From: Dokdonia sp. 4H-3-7-5
GTDB taxonomy: Bacteria > Bacteroidota > Bacteroidia > Flavobacteriales > Flavobacteriaceae
NCBI RefSeq assembly: GCF_000212355.1
Contig: NC_015496.1
Coordinates: 1,302,001-1,366,000 of the forward strand
Length of the DNA stretch: 64,000 nucleotides
Direction of reading: 5' to 3'
The notes beneath the pieces are model-generated. The model was given only the letters and a program-made list of their open reading frames with translations. It was not told the DNA's origin and did no database searches. Made by a program: the position numbers and the translations under genes. Positions 8,229 to 17,630 of the stretch are shown here, in pieces; positions within the stretch are counted from its first letter, which is position 1, and each line of letters starts with the position of its first letter.

Positions 8229-9020
8229 TTATTGTACTCTTAAAATAAGAAGAGGTTTTGTGGTAAAAAACTCTTTCTTTAGTACAACATTTTTCTCCCA
8301 TAGTTTCTTAAAGAAACCACGCTTTCTACGCACAACACATAACATATCTGGCTCTACAGACTGGAAGTGTTCTAGCACTCCTTGATAAGTAGTTGCATTT
8401 GTTGTGGTTTTATAAGACGCGCTCATTTTTTTAAGATCCTGAGATACTTCTTTCATAGCTTCGTCAGACTCTGGAGTTTCCACGTGCAGTAAGTGAAGTT
8501 CTGTCCCAAAATGTTTCTGAAGCTTTCTCAATGGGTCTAAATGACGCTTTTTATCAAAATTTCCATTTTTAAAAGCCATTAAGATATTTGCAGGTTCTTT
8601 AAATTTCTCTTGTTCCGGAACAACTAAAACAGCAATATCAGTTCCTTTTACAAGCTTCCCTGTCATGTTACCCAGATACACCTCATCACGCACAGAGTTA
8701 CTACGTGGTGACAACACCATAAGATCTACAGGAACGTGCCTATTGAAGCGCTCTACGCCTTCTATCACACCTCCTTTTATAGGGTGAGCAACTACAGATA
8801 CTCCTTTATGATCTACTCCATTTACAACCTTCTCAAGCCTACTTTCTGACTCTTCTTTAATAACGGTATTTAGCTTTGAAGCACTACCTGCTTTAGAAAA
8901 CTCTTGAAAGACTGATATCGCATACACATTTGCATCAATCTCTTGTGCAAGATCTATTGCATATTGAAGCGTATTAAAAGCGCTATCTGAAGAACCTATG
9001 GGAACGAGAATATTTTTCAT
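8229..9020 (-). CDS. Universal stress protein, two UspA domains
   Basis: Cytoplasmic stress protein of 263 residues with two tandem UspA domains. The start chosen is the ATG at 9018-9020 (MKNILVPIGSSDSA), the normal Usp N-terminus; a longer frame adds ten unconserved residues and crosses the promoter. The first domain has the GN-MTGKLV region near residue 128, matching the ATP-binding glycine loop G-x2-G-x9-G only loosely. The second domain begins near NILMAFKNG. It is divergently placed from an acetyltransferase gene 48 bases away. Such proteins respond to starvation or redox stress; the specific role here is unknown. Confidence 0.88.
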   Translation of the reverse strand: MKNILVPIGSSDSAFNTLQYAIDLAQEIDANVYAISVFQEFSKAGSASKLNTVIKEESESRLEKVVNGVDHKGVSVVAHPIKGGVIEGVERFNRHVPVDLMVLSPRSNSVRDEVYLGNMTGKLVKGTDIAVLVVPEQEKFKEPANILMAFKNGNFDKKRHLDPLRKLQKHFGTELHLLHVETPESDEAMKEVSQDLKKMSASYKTTTNATTYQGVLEHFQSVEPDMLCVVRRKRGFFKKLWEKNVVLKKEFFTTKPLLILRVQ

Positions 9021-9049
9021 ACTGTAACTTGTATTTTTACCTATTAACA

Positions 9050-9057
9050 CAAAAATA
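9050..9057 (-). promoter_or_regulatory. Promoter -7 element (TATTTTTG) of universal stress gene
   Basis: The minus strand reads TATTTTTG, matching TAnnTTTG, 29 bases before the ATG at 9020. Confidence 0.5.
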
Positions 9058-9068
9058 CTTTTTAATCT

Positions 9069-9569
9069 GTGATTGTACCTGCAAAAAAATCAGAAATCCC
9101 TGAAATCCTTTCACTTACTCGTGCCTGTGCACAAGAAATGATCTCAAGGAATATTTTTCAGTGGAATGAGCATTACCCCACCGCCACTGCTTTTGAGCAA
9201 GATATTGCTCGTGATGAGCTCTTTCTTCTCAAAGAGAATAATCGCATTATAGGTACCATAGTCTTATCAACATTAATGGATGATGAGTATCTTGATATTA
9301 ACTGGCTCACGCCTTCAAAAAATAATTTGTACATCCATAGGCTTGCCGTACATCCAGACCATCAAGGAGAAGGAAATGCTCGTAAACTAATGGATTTTGC
9401 ATACGCTTTCGCGAAAGCGCACTCGGCGCCTTCCATACGTCTCGATACTTTTTCTCAAAATAAACGTAATCAAAAGTTCTATGAAGCTCGAGGTTATAAG
9501 AAACTAGGGAGTATCTATTTTCCGAAACAAAGTGAGCACCCATTTTACTGCTACGAAAGAGTTCTCTAG
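9069..9569 (+). CDS. GNAT-family N-acetyltransferase
   Basis: Small acetyl-CoA-dependent acetyltransferase of 166 residues, substrate unknown. The GNAT core is clear: LYIHRLAVHPDHQGEGNARKLMDFA holds motif A with the Q-x-x-G-x-A/G acetyl-CoA loop, followed by IRLDTFSQNKRNQKFYEARGYKKLG (motif B). The frame opens with GTG at 9069 and has no ATG nearby, so GTG is taken as the start. A palindrome copy at 9404-9419 encodes YAFAKAH directly after motif A, in a helix where homologues usually vary. It stands alone, divergent from the universal stress gene. Confidence 0.87.
   Translation: MIVPAKKSEIPEILSLTRACAQEMISRNIFQWNEHYPTATAFEQDIARDELFLLKENNRIIGTIVLSTLMDDEYLDINWLTPSKNNLYIHRLAVHPDHQGEGNARKLMDFAYAFAKAHSAPSIRLDTFSQNKRNQKFYEARGYKKLGSIYFPKQSEHPFYCYERVL
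9404..9419. repeat. Palindromic element copy, in GNAT gene (AFAKA frame)
   Basis: Perfect CGCTTTCGCGAAAGCG, with TA before and CA after, encoding Y-A-F-A-K-A-H. Confidence 0.95.
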
Positions 9570-9665
9570 AGGTGGATTATCATTTTATTAGTCTGTAGTT
9601 TTACATTTTATTGATCTTTCTATTTAAAAAACTATCCTATCAATACCTTCACAAGCAATATAGAT

Positions 9666-10985
9666 ATTTCATTCAAGCGCATACAACAGCTTGCCATTCC
9701 TGCACTTATTGCTGGTATTGCAGAGCCTATACTGTCTAGTACAGATGCCGCCGTAGTGGGTAATATGGCAGAAAATAGCGTTGAGTCTCTTGCTGCAGTA
9801 GGCATTGTCGGTTCTTTTTTATCTATGCTTATATGGATTTTAGGTCAAACCCGTAGTGCGATATCTACCATTATATCTCAAAATCTAGGTGCAGGTAAAC
9901 TAGAGGATATTAAGGTTCTCCCCGCACAAGCCATTTACTTTAATATCATCTTGAGCATCGTTGTACTTGCCAGCACCTATTTCTTTGTAGCCGAAATTTT
10001 TACACTACTCAATGCAAAAGGTTTAGTACTCTCTCTAAGTATAGATTACTATAATATTAGAGTCTGGGGCTTCCCGCTCACTTTATTTACGTTTGCTGTT
10101 TTTGGGATTTTTAGAGGATTACAAAATACTTTTTGGCCTATGATTGTTGCCATCATTGGTGCTTCTTTAAATATAGCTCTAGACATTGTACTAGTGTATG
10201 GTGTAGAAGGAATAATCGAACCTCTAGGCGTAAAAGGAGCTGCGTGGGCTAGTTTAATTGCGCAGGCTGTTATGGCTATTATGGCGCTCATACTTTTACT
10301 AGTAAAAACAGAGGTTTCTCTCAAGCTTAAACTACCCTTACATCCAGAAATAAAAAGATTAATCTCCATGAGCCTTAATTTATTTGTAAGATCTTTTTCT
10401 CTCAATGTAGCCTTAGTTTTGGCCGTGAGAGAAGCAACCGCGATAAGTGATGAAACTGTAGCGGCACATACTATCGCTGCAAATATCTGGCTATTTACAG
10501 CATTTTTTATCGATGGTTATGGTGCTGCGGGTAACCTACTAAGTGGCCGTTTACTTGGCGCAAAGGACTATTCAAATTTGTGGCAATTAACTAAAAAAGT
10601 CGTTCGCTATAATCTCGTTGTTTCGGCTGTGTTAATTCTTGTTTGTACCATTTTATACAAACCGCTAGGTCTTCTTTTTAGCAATGAGGAAACGGTACTC
10701 TCTGTATTTTACGGAGTGTTTTTTATGGTGATTATTATGCAGCCTATTAATGCTGTAGCATTCACACTAGATGCAATTTTCAAAGGTCTTGGTGAAATGG
10801 CATGGCTACGCAACACCCTACTGCTAGCGACCTTTGTTGGTTTTGTACCTGTGCTTTATTTGAGCAAATACTTAGGATGGGGTGTGATAGGTATCTGGCT
10901 CGCCTTTATTGTATGGATGCTTTTTAGAGCAGGAATGCTAGTCTTCTTTTACAAGAAAAAGTACTATAATCGATTATTAGAATAA
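9666..10985 (+). CDS. MATE-family efflux transporter (apparent ATT start)
   Basis: Multidrug and toxin extrusion-type integral membrane transporter, about 439 residues and 12 predicted helices. The conserved MATE N-terminus (ISFKRIQQLAIPALIAGIAE, then P-I-L-SSTDAAVVGNM) is fully encoded, but the frame contains no ATG, GTG or TTG between the upstream stop at 9612 and a GTG at 9756. Starting at that GTG would delete the first transmembrane helix. ATT at 9666 or ATA at 9660 are the only sensible near-cognate starts, so ATT is used here. Alternatives are a lost start codon or a sequence error. The gene ends six bases before the convergent antiporter gene. Substrate is unknown. Confidence 0.85.
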   Translation: MSFKRIQQLAIPALIAGIAEPILSSTDAAVVGNMAENSVESLAAVGIVGSFLSMLIWILGQTRSAISTIISQNLGAGKLEDIKVLPAQAIYFNIILSIVVLASTYFFVAEIFTLLNAKGLVLSLSIDYYNIRVWGFPLTLFTFAVFGIFRGLQNTFWPMIVAIIGASLNIALDIVLVYGVEGIIEPLGVKGAAWASLIAQAVMAIMALILLLVKTEVSLKLKLPLHPEIKRLISMSLNLFVRSFSLNVALVLAVREATAISDETVAAHTIAANIWLFTAFFIDGYGAAGNLLSGRLLGAKDYSNLWQLTKKVVRYNLVVSAVLILVCTILYKPLGLLFSNEETVLSVFYGVFFMVIIMQPINAVAFTLDAIFKGLGEMAWLRNTLLLATFVGFVPVLYLSKYLGWGVIGIWLAFIVWMLFRAGMLVFFYKKKYYNRLLE

Positions 10986-10991
10986 ACCTGA

Positions 10992-12896
10992 TTATTCCCC
11001 TATAGGTACAATCACCTCATCATCTGAGTTTGATACTGGCTCTCCTGCCTCAGCAATTTTCGCAAGGGTTTCTTCTTCTATAGGTTTTCCTAAGTAAATT
11101 AAGTGGCTTCCCTCAAAAGATTTGACATCTACATCTTGCATAAATGAGCTTATAATTTCAAGAGTATTGTTTTTCTTTTTTACAAATAGCGGAATCATAT
11201 TTTTATCTTCTGCTACAAGTTTTCCTATAGCCATGTACTCCTCTTTTGAGGATACGGCGACCTCATTGATTGTAGGATACTGTCTCGTAACATCTGTCAT
11301 ATTAAAAAAGTCATCTGTTGCAGAGAATAATCCTTCTTTAGGTAGTTGTGCGATGTTATCCATCTCTCTCTTAGAGATAAGACGGTAAGCTCCATTTTCT
11401 CCAAACTGCTTTCTAAAACGGTTAATCGCATACTTATTAATATCGCTGTTTCCTGTTAATGACATTAAATATCCTATGTCACTAAGCTCAACGTCATCTG
11501 TAAGATCATCTGCATAAACATTTGCTTCTAGCGCCATGAGCCCAGCTTCTTTTGCTGTACGTATATGATTAGAATTACTATCAAGAAGAACTACGTGACG
11601 ACCATTTTTTTGAAGATATTTGGCTATTAATCGTGGCATTTCTGATGCTCCTACAATAAGAATACCCTCAGATTTAGTAAGAAATACGCCCACCATCTTT
11701 GCAAATAATCGTGCAGTAGTTGCATTCAATAATACGGTACCCAGTACAATCATAAATACCAATGGTGTGATGTACTCTGCTCCTGGTTCTCCTTTTATTA
11801 ACAACTTAGACCCAAAAAGTGAAGCAATACCTGCTGCTACAATTCCTCGTGGTCCTACCCATGAAATAAACAGCTTGGCATTCGTCTGTAAGTCTGATCC
11901 CCAAGTACTCAAAAAGACGCCTATAGGTCGTATCACAAATACCACTACAAGGAATAACGCTAGTGTCTCCCAGCGATATAATAACTCAAGATCTACAAGA
12001 TTCATATTTGCCGATAGCAAAATAAACAGTACAGAGATAAGTAAGACACTCAATGACTCTTTAAAGTATAGTAGTTCCTTAATATTAGGAAGGTTTATAT
12101 TTCCTAGCACCATCCCCATCACTACTACTGCAAGTAGTCCAGACTCGTGAGCAAACTGGTCTGACATTACAAACACACCTAGTACTGCGGCTAGTGTAAA
12201 TACATTCATTAAATAATGTGGTACAAGCTTCTTTTTGATAATAAAAGCCAGCGCATGAGCAAACGTAAACCCAAACGTACTTCCAAAAAGTACAATTTTA
12301 CCAAACTCCACTAAGGCCGTCTTAGTAAAAGCTGCCCCTTCTCCTACAGAGATAAACTCATACATTAATACTGCCACAAGTGCTCCTATAGGATCTATAA
12401 GAATCCCTTCCCATTTAAGTACTGTAGAGATATCTCGCTTTACCGGCACGTTTCTTAAAATAGGCGATATCACGGTAGGACCTGTTACAATGATAAGTCC
12501 TGAGAATAATAAAGAGATCTGAAGACTAAGTCCAAATATCCAGTAGGCAGCAAATCCTGCTCCTAAAAATGTTACAAGGCTTCCTATGGAAATAAGCTTT
12601 GTAATTACTGGGCCTACATTCTTAATTTCATCACGTTTGAGAGTTAGTCCGCCTTCAAAAAGGATAATAGATATAGCAAGCGATACAAACCAATACAAAC
12701 TCTCTCCTGGAAAAAGTCCTTCTTCCCCATTCCATATAGGTTCTATCCATTTTGTACCATCTTCAGAGATTAAAGTAGATACAGGTCCTACAAAGAGACC
12801 TATGAGTAATAATGGTAAAATTGCTGGTAATTTTAAACGCCATGCGGCCCATTGTGCAATGATTCCTAAAATAATGATTCCAGCGAGTTCTAACAT
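10992..12896 (-). CDS. Cation:proton antiporter (CPA family) with C-terminal TrkA/RCK-like domains
   Basis: Inner-membrane Na+ or K+/H+ antiporter of 634 residues. About twelve hydrophobic helices cover residues 1-405, including the characteristic FEGGLTLK and TGPTVISPILRNVPVKRD segments and WEGILIDPIGAL with the ion-binding acidic residues (an N/D-D pair region). The C-terminal third begins with ILIVGASEMPRLIAKYL, a TrkA-N NAD-binding Rossmann glycine motif, and probably regulates transport. This arrangement resembles NhaP/KefB-like flavobacterial proteins, important for sodium and pH homeostasis in a marine bacterium. It converges on the MATE gene; no canonical -7 element was seen upstream. 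Confidence 0.9.
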   Translation of the reverse strand: MLELAGIIILGIIAQWAAWRLKLPAILPLLLIGLFVGPVSTLISEDGTKWIEPIWNGEEGLFPGESLYWFVSLAISIILFEGGLTLKRDEIKNVGPVITKLISIGSLVTFLGAGFAAYWIFGLSLQISLLFSGLIIVTGPTVISPILRNVPVKRDISTVLKWEGILIDPIGALVAVLMYEFISVGEGAAFTKTALVEFGKIVLFGSTFGFTFAHALAFIIKKKLVPHYLMNVFTLAAVLGVFVMSDQFAHESGLLAVVVMGMVLGNINLPNIKELLYFKESLSVLLISVLFILLSANMNLVDLELLYRWETLALFLVVVFVIRPIGVFLSTWGSDLQTNAKLFISWVGPRGIVAAGIASLFGSKLLIKGEPGAEYITPLVFMIVLGTVLLNATTARLFAKMVGVFLTKSEGILIVGASEMPRLIAKYLQKNGRHVVLLDSNSNHIRTAKEAGLMALEANVYADDLTDDVELSDIGYLMSLTGNSDINKYAINRFRKQFGENGAYRLISKREMDNIAQLPKEGLFSATDDFFNMTDVTRQYPTINEVAVSSKEEYMAIGKLVAEDKNMIPLFVKKKNNTLEIISSFMQDVDVKSFEGSHLIYLGKPIEEETLAKIAEAGEPVSNSDDEVIVPIGE

Positions 12897-13063
12897 GGTA
12901 ATTCTGTTTTGATGCGATATTAGTGTTTTTCCGTTTTTGGCGGTCGTTGTGAAGTTACAATTCTTTGTTAAAAACTAGGGGTGCCAACCGTTTAAAAAGC
13001 GCCTTTTTGGTATTTTGCAGAGATTTTGTTTTTGGGAATAGTACTCTTTTTTTACATTTTTCA

Positions 13064-13079
13064 CGCTTTCGCGAAAGCG
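13064..13079. repeat. Palindromic element copy, intergenic
   Basis: Perfect ACGCTTTCGCGAAAGCGT followed by AA, between the divergently transcribed antiporter and metallo-hydrolase genes. Confidence 0.95.
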
Positions 13080-13115
13080 TAACTGTAGTAATCCCACTTA
13101 GATGCAACCTTATTT

Positions 13116-13976
13116 ATGAAAATATATCCCATTGAAGCCGGAAATTTTAAGTTAGATGGTGGTGCCATGTTTGGCGTTGTTCCAAAGACTATCTGGAGCC
13201 GAACAAACCCTGCAGATGCTAATAATCTTATAGATATCGCCGCTAGATGTATGCTTATAGAGGATGGCAACAGACTTATCCTCATTGATAATGGAATGGG
13301 TGATAAGCAATCTGAAAAGTTTTTTGGCTATTACCATCAGTGGGGAGACCACTCTATAGATGCATCACTTGCTCAATATGGTTTTCACCGTGATGACATT
13401 ACAGACGTATTTATGACGCACCTACATTTTGATCACGTAGGTGGAGCCATCCAGTGGAATAAAGACCGAACAGGTTATGAACCTGCATTTAAAAATGCGA
13501 AATTCTGGACCAATGAAAATCACTGGCAATGGGCTGTTGAGCCAAACAATCGAGAGAAAGCTAGTTTCTTAAAGGAAAACCTCATCCCTATGCAAGAAAG
13601 TGGACAGCTTCACTTTATAGAACGAGGAGAACAGGCTTTTCAAAAAAATAGCGAACTCAACTTTGGTATTCTCTTTGCAGATGGTCATACAGAAAAACAA
13701 ATGCTACCACATATTGAGTATCAAGGTAAGACCATTGTTTTCATGGCAGATCTGCTCCCTACTTTAGGGCATTTACCTATTCCTTATGTGACAGGTTATG
13801 ATACAAGACCGCTACTTTCTATAAGCGAGAAAGAACAATTCTTAAATATCGCTGCAGATAATAATTACTATCTATGGCTAGAGCACGATGCTCACAATGA
13901 AATTATTACCGTACAGCACACCGAGAAAGGCGTGCGTGCAAATGAAATTTATACCTTTAAAGACTTATTTAACTAA
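13116..13976 (+). CDS. MBL-fold metallo-hydrolase
   Basis: Metallo-beta-lactamase-fold hydrolase of 286 residues with the zinc motif T-HLHFDHVGG at about residues 100-108, further ligands probably in DGHTEKQMLPHI, the aspartate in FMADLLP, and a late EHDAHNE histidine. The architecture matches quorum-quenching-like or phosphodiesterase-like MBL proteins, but the substrate cannot be read from sequence. Start ATG at 13116 (MKIYPIEAGNFKLDGG) agrees with homologues. The stop TAA is one base before the ATG of the following S8 peptidase, so the two are probably cotranscribed. No signal peptide is seen, so it is probably cytoplasmic. Confidence 0.9.
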   Translation: MKIYPIEAGNFKLDGGAMFGVVPKTIWSRTNPADANNLIDIAARCMLIEDGNRLILIDNGMGDKQSEKFFGYYHQWGDHSIDASLAQYGFHRDDITDVFMTHLHFDHVGGAIQWNKDRTGYEPAFKNAKFWTNENHWQWAVEPNNREKASFLKENLIPMQESGQLHFIERGEQAFQKNSELNFGILFADGHTEKQMLPHIEYQGKTIVFMADLLPTLGHLPIPYVTGYDTRPLLSISEKEQFLNIAADNNYYLWLEHDAHNEIITVQHTEKGVRANEIYTFKDLFN

Positions 13977-13977
13977 T

Positions 13978-15654
13978 ATGATGAATTTACAACACACAAA
14001 ATCTCTTGTGATTGCAGCAATGGCTGCCACTTTTTTAGCCTCTTGTGAGACTCCATCTGCACTGGTAACTGTACCCGTAGAAAATGTAGATAGCAACCCT
14101 CTCAAAGTTTCTGCACTTACAGAAAGTGAGAAACAAGCATGGAGCTCAAGAGATCTTAGAACTGATACCATCCCAGGCATGAGCGTAGATCGCACGTATG
14201 CCGAAATTCTTCCTGGTAAGTCTGGACAGCAAGTAATTGTTGCTGTGATAGATTCTGGTATTGACATTAACCATGAAGATCTTAAAGGTCGCATCTGGAC
14301 GAATCCAAAAGAGATTGCTGGTAACGGTAAGGATGATGATAACAATGGATATATAGATGACATACATGGCTGGAATTTTCTAGGTGATGTAGGTGCAGAG
14401 CAACTTGAATTTGTACGTATCATCAAACGTTTTGAAAGTGAGTTTGCTGGTAAAACACTAGCAACTATTCCTGCGTCTCAAAAAGATATCTTCTTACAAT
14501 ACCAAAAAGCAAAAGCTGAGTATGACGAGAAAGTTGCAGGTGCACAGCGTCAAAAAACACAATACGAGCAAATTGCTAGCCAGCTTAAATCTTCACATCC
14601 TGCGATAGTAAAAGCATTAGGAAAAGAAGATTACACGCAAGCAGATCTTGCAACTATTAAAAACCCTTCTGCCGAGATGCAGAACCACATTGGGTTTATT
14701 ACTCAAATGTTTCAGTACACAGAGAGTATTCCTGACTTTATGAAAAACATAGATGAAGGTGTTGAATACTTTACTGGTCAGCTAGAAGCAAACTATAATA
14801 AAACAGCCGATTTTAGAAAAGTGCTAGGCGACAATCCTTACGATATTACAGACACAAAATACGGTAATAATAATGTATATGGACCTGAGCCAGACGGTGC
14901 AAAGCACGGTACGCACGTAGCAGGAATCATTGCTGCAACACGTAACAACGGTAAAGGAATGAATGGTGTTGCAAATAGCAACATTAAGATTATGGCAGTA
15001 CGCGCTGTGCCAGATGGAGATGAGTATGATAAAGATATCGCACTTGCGATACGCTACGCTGTAGATAATGGTGCAAAGGTGATTAATACCTCTTTTGGAA
15101 AATACTACGCACAGAATCCTGAGTGGGTATATGATGCAATAAAGTATGCTGCCAAAAATGATGTGCTTATCGTAAATGCTGCAGGTAATGAAGGGTTATC
15201 TCTTGATGATCCAGCAAACCGTGTGTATCCTAATGATCAATTAGATAACGTAACAGAAATGGCAGATACTTTCTTAACGATAGGCGCTCTAGCACCTAAG
15301 TATGGAAGCCAGTTACTTGCAAACTTCTCAAACTATGGGAAATCTAATGTAGATGTATTTGCTCCTGGAGTAGATATTTACTCTACTACACCAGAAGACA
15401 CATATGAGTATCTAGGCGGTACGTCTATGGCTGCGCCTAACACAGCTGGAGTTGCTGCAATGTTACGTAGCTACTACCCTAAGCTTTCTGCAAACGAGGT
15501 TAAAAACATTATCATGAAGAGTGGTCTTACTACTAATACTTCGGTAATTCTAGGTGGAGATACAGAAAAGCAAGCACGCTTTAATGAAGTATCAAAATCT
15601 GGCGAAATGGTAAATATGTACAACGCCTTTAAACTAGCAGAACTACAAAAATAA
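13978..15654 (+). CDS. S8-family subtilisin-like serine peptidase, lipoprotein
   Basis: Secreted serine peptidase of 558 residues. The start at 13978 gives a lipoprotein signal with lipobox FLASC (Cys about residue 23); an upstream in-frame ATG at 13888 lies inside the preceding gene and is rejected. The catalytic triad is clear: Asp in VIDSGIDINHED (about residue 92), His in HGTHVAGIIA (about 309) and Ser in GGTSMAAP (about 482), with oxyanion Asn in NAAGNEG. The Asp-to-His gap is about 215 residues, far longer than in subtilisin, and includes a helical Lys/Gln-rich insert. Probably anchored at the cell envelope for protein turnover. Confidence 0.94.
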   Translation: MMNLQHTKSLVIAAMAATFLASCETPSALVTVPVENVDSNPLKVSALTESEKQAWSSRDLRTDTIPGMSVDRTYAEILPGKSGQQVIVAVIDSGIDINHEDLKGRIWTNPKEIAGNGKDDDNNGYIDDIHGWNFLGDVGAEQLEFVRIIKRFESEFAGKTLATIPASQKDIFLQYQKAKAEYDEKVAGAQRQKTQYEQIASQLKSSHPAIVKALGKEDYTQADLATIKNPSAEMQNHIGFITQMFQYTESIPDFMKNIDEGVEYFTGQLEANYNKTADFRKVLGDNPYDITDTKYGNNNVYGPEPDGAKHGTHVAGIIAATRNNGKGMNGVANSNIKIMAVRAVPDGDEYDKDIALAIRYAVDNGAKVINTSFGKYYAQNPEWVYDAIKYAAKNDVLIVNAAGNEGLSLDDPANRVYPNDQLDNVTEMADTFLTIGALAPKYGSQLLANFSNYGKSNVDVFAPGVDIYSTTPEDTYEYLGGTSMAAPNTAGVAAMLRSYYPKLSANEVKNIIMKSGLTTNTSVILGGDTEKQARFNEVSKSGEMVNMYNAFKLAELQK

Positions 15655-15669
15655 TTTTAGTAATTTCTC

Positions 15670-15707
15670 AAAATCCCAACCTCCTCAATAACGGAGTTTG
15701 GGATTTT
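15670..15707 (+). terminator. Probable terminator after S8 peptidase gene
   Basis: AAAATCCCAA (15670-15679) pairs with TTGGGATTTT (15698-15707), with an inner CTCC/GGAG pairing, ending in a T-run. It lies 16 bases after the S8 stop and 20 bases before the M1 peptidase gene. Confidence 0.6.
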
Positions 15708-15726
15708 AACTTTAAATCAATCTATA

Positions 15727-17574
15727 ATGAAAAACGCTTACAAATTACTGGTGATAGTATCGTTGTTCGCTTTCGCGAAAGCGTATGCACAAAACAACAC
15801 CTCTTACTGGCAACAGCACGTCGATTACGAAATGGAAATCGACATGAATGTAAAAAACTATCAATATGATGGTACACAAAAGCTAGAGTACACAAACAAC
15901 TCTCCTGAGACACTAGACCGTGTTTTTTATCACTTATATTTTAACGCGTTCCAACCAGGAAGCGAGATGGACGTGCGCTCACGCAATATTGCAGATCCAG
16001 ATGGTCGTGTAAAAGATCGTATCAGTAAGCTAGCTCCAGATGAGATTGGGTTTATCAAAGTAAATAGCCTTACCCAAGATGGTAAGAAGTTAACTTACGA
16101 AGTAGCGGGAACGGTACTTGAAGTACAACTTGCAACTCCTATTGCACCAGGAGCAACTACTACTTTTGAGATGGAATTTAAAGGTCAAGTACCTGTACAG
16201 ATACGCCGTAGTGGTCGTAACAACAAGGAAGGCGTTGCACTATCTATGACACAGTGGTACCCAAAAATGGCCGAATATGATTTTGAAGGATGGCACGCAG
16301 ATCCTTATATCGCCCGTGAGTTTCACGGAGTATGGGGAGATTTTGATGTAAAAATCAATATTGATGAGAACTATACAGTAGGTGGTACAGGATATTTGCA
16401 AGATCCAGAAGATATGGGTCATGGGTATGCAGGAACTTCTATGAAGCCAGGTAAAAATGCAAAGCGTGGTAAATTACAATGGCACTTTAAAGCACCTAAC
16501 GTACATGACTTTACTTGGGCTGCAGATCCTGATTATGTGCACGACATGATCATGGGAGAAAATGATACAGAACTTCACTTTTTCTATAAAAATAAAGAGT
16601 CTATCAAAGAAAATTGGAAAAAACTCCAGCCTATGACGGCAGACTTACTTGCCTTTTATAATAAGCACGTAGGTACCTATCCATACAAGCAGTACTCTGT
16701 GATACAAGGTGGTGATGGTGGTATGGAGTATGCGATGAGCACACTTATTACTGGTGAGCGCAAGTTTGGAAGCCTATTTGGCGTGACTGCACATGAGATG
16801 GCGCACACTTGGTTCCAGTTCTTACTAGCAAGTAACGAAGCAAAGCACGAGTGGATGGATGAAGGATTTACATCATATATCTCTTCTCTTGCCGAAAATG
16901 AACTTACAGGAGGTGATAATCCTAATCCGCTTTCTGGGTCGTACAGAGGCTACTATTACCTCGTTAAAAGCGGTAAAGAACAACCACAAACAACGCACGC
17001 AGATCGTTATAACGAGAACATGCCTTACAGCATCGCTGCATACAGCAAAGGAGCAGTATTTCTTGCACAGTTAGGATACGTTATTGGTGAAGACAATCTT
17101 AAGAAAACGCTTAGAAAATACTTTGATGATTTTTCTTTCAAGCACCCTACACCTAACGACATTAAACGTACTGCAGAAAAAGTTTCTGGAATGGAGCTAG
17201 ACTGGTACTTAATGGACTGGGCACAGACTACAAACACTATTGATTATGGTATCACAAGTGTAGAAGCAGATGGTAATAAAACTAAGGTTACGCTTACGCG
17301 AAAAGGACTCATGCCGATGCCTATAGATTTTTATGTAGATATGGCAGATGGTTCTCAAAAATCATACTACATGCCACTACGTATGATGCGCGCCGAAAAG
17401 CCAAACCCAACACCAAACATCACTCGTGAACAACTAGCAGACTGGCCTTGGACAAACCCTACATATACATTCACCATTGATGCACCACTAAGTGAGGTAA
17501 AAATGATGAAGATAGATCCTACATCAATGATGGCAGATATTGATCAAACAGATAACGTTTGGGAGAAAGAGTAA
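15727..17574 (+). CDS. M1-family zinc metallopeptidase (aminopeptidase N-like)
   Basis: Exported peptidase of 615 residues. It starts with a signal peptide whose end FAFAKAYA-Q is coded by a copy of the palindrome. The zinc site HEMAH (about residue 356) is followed 18 residues later by the third ligand in NEAKHEWMDEGFTSY, and the exopeptidase-type motif appears as GGMEYAM. This is the usual composition of Bacteroidetes periplasmic M1 peptidases, shorter than E. coli PepN because the C-terminal helical domain is absent. It probably trims peptides in the periplasm. It is followed by a strong terminator. Confidence 0.94.
   Translation: MKNAYKLLVIVSLFAFAKAYAQNNTSYWQQHVDYEMEIDMNVKNYQYDGTQKLEYTNNSPETLDRVFYHLYFNAFQPGSEMDVRSRNIADPDGRVKDRISKLAPDEIGFIKVNSLTQDGKKLTYEVAGTVLEVQLATPIAPGATTTFEMEFKGQVPVQIRRSGRNNKEGVALSMTQWYPKMAEYDFEGWHADPYIAREFHGVWGDFDVKINIDENYTVGGTGYLQDPEDMGHGYAGTSMKPGKNAKRGKLQWHFKAPNVHDFTWAADPDYVHDMIMGENDTELHFFYKNKESIKENWKKLQPMTADLLAFYNKHVGTYPYKQYSVIQGGDGGMEYAMSTLITGERKFGSLFGVTAHEMAHTWFQFLLASNEAKHEWMDEGFTSYISSLAENELTGGDNPNPLSGSYRGYYYLVKSGKEQPQTTHADRYNENMPYSIAAYSKGAVFLAQLGYVIGEDNLKKTLRKYFDDFSFKHPTPNDIKRTAEKVSGMELDWYLMDWAQTTNTIDYGITSVEADGNKTKVTLTRKGLMPMPIDFYVDMADGSQKSYYMPLRMMRAEKPNPTPNITREQLADWPWTNPTYTFTIDAPLSEVKMMKIDPTSMMADIDQTDNVWEKE
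15768..15783. repeat. Palindromic element copy, signal peptide of M1 peptidase
   Basis: Perfect CGCTTTCGCGAAAGCG, with TT before and TA after, encoding FAFAKAY in the signal peptide. Confidence 0.95.
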
Positions 17575-17602
17575 GGAACTCTTTTAAGAATATAATATTA
17601 TA

Positions 17603-17630
17603 AACCAACCCATTGCGGGTTGGTTTTTTT
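17603..17630 (+). terminator. Rho-independent terminator after M1 peptidase
   Basis: AACCAACCC/GGGTTGGTT stem with an ATTGC loop and a T-run to 17630. It overlaps the last codon of the convergent umuC. Confidence 0.85.

Noticed and set aside
9756-9758. GTG as start of the MATE gene
   Set aside because: It would remove the conserved first transmembrane helix that is fully encoded upstream in the same frame.
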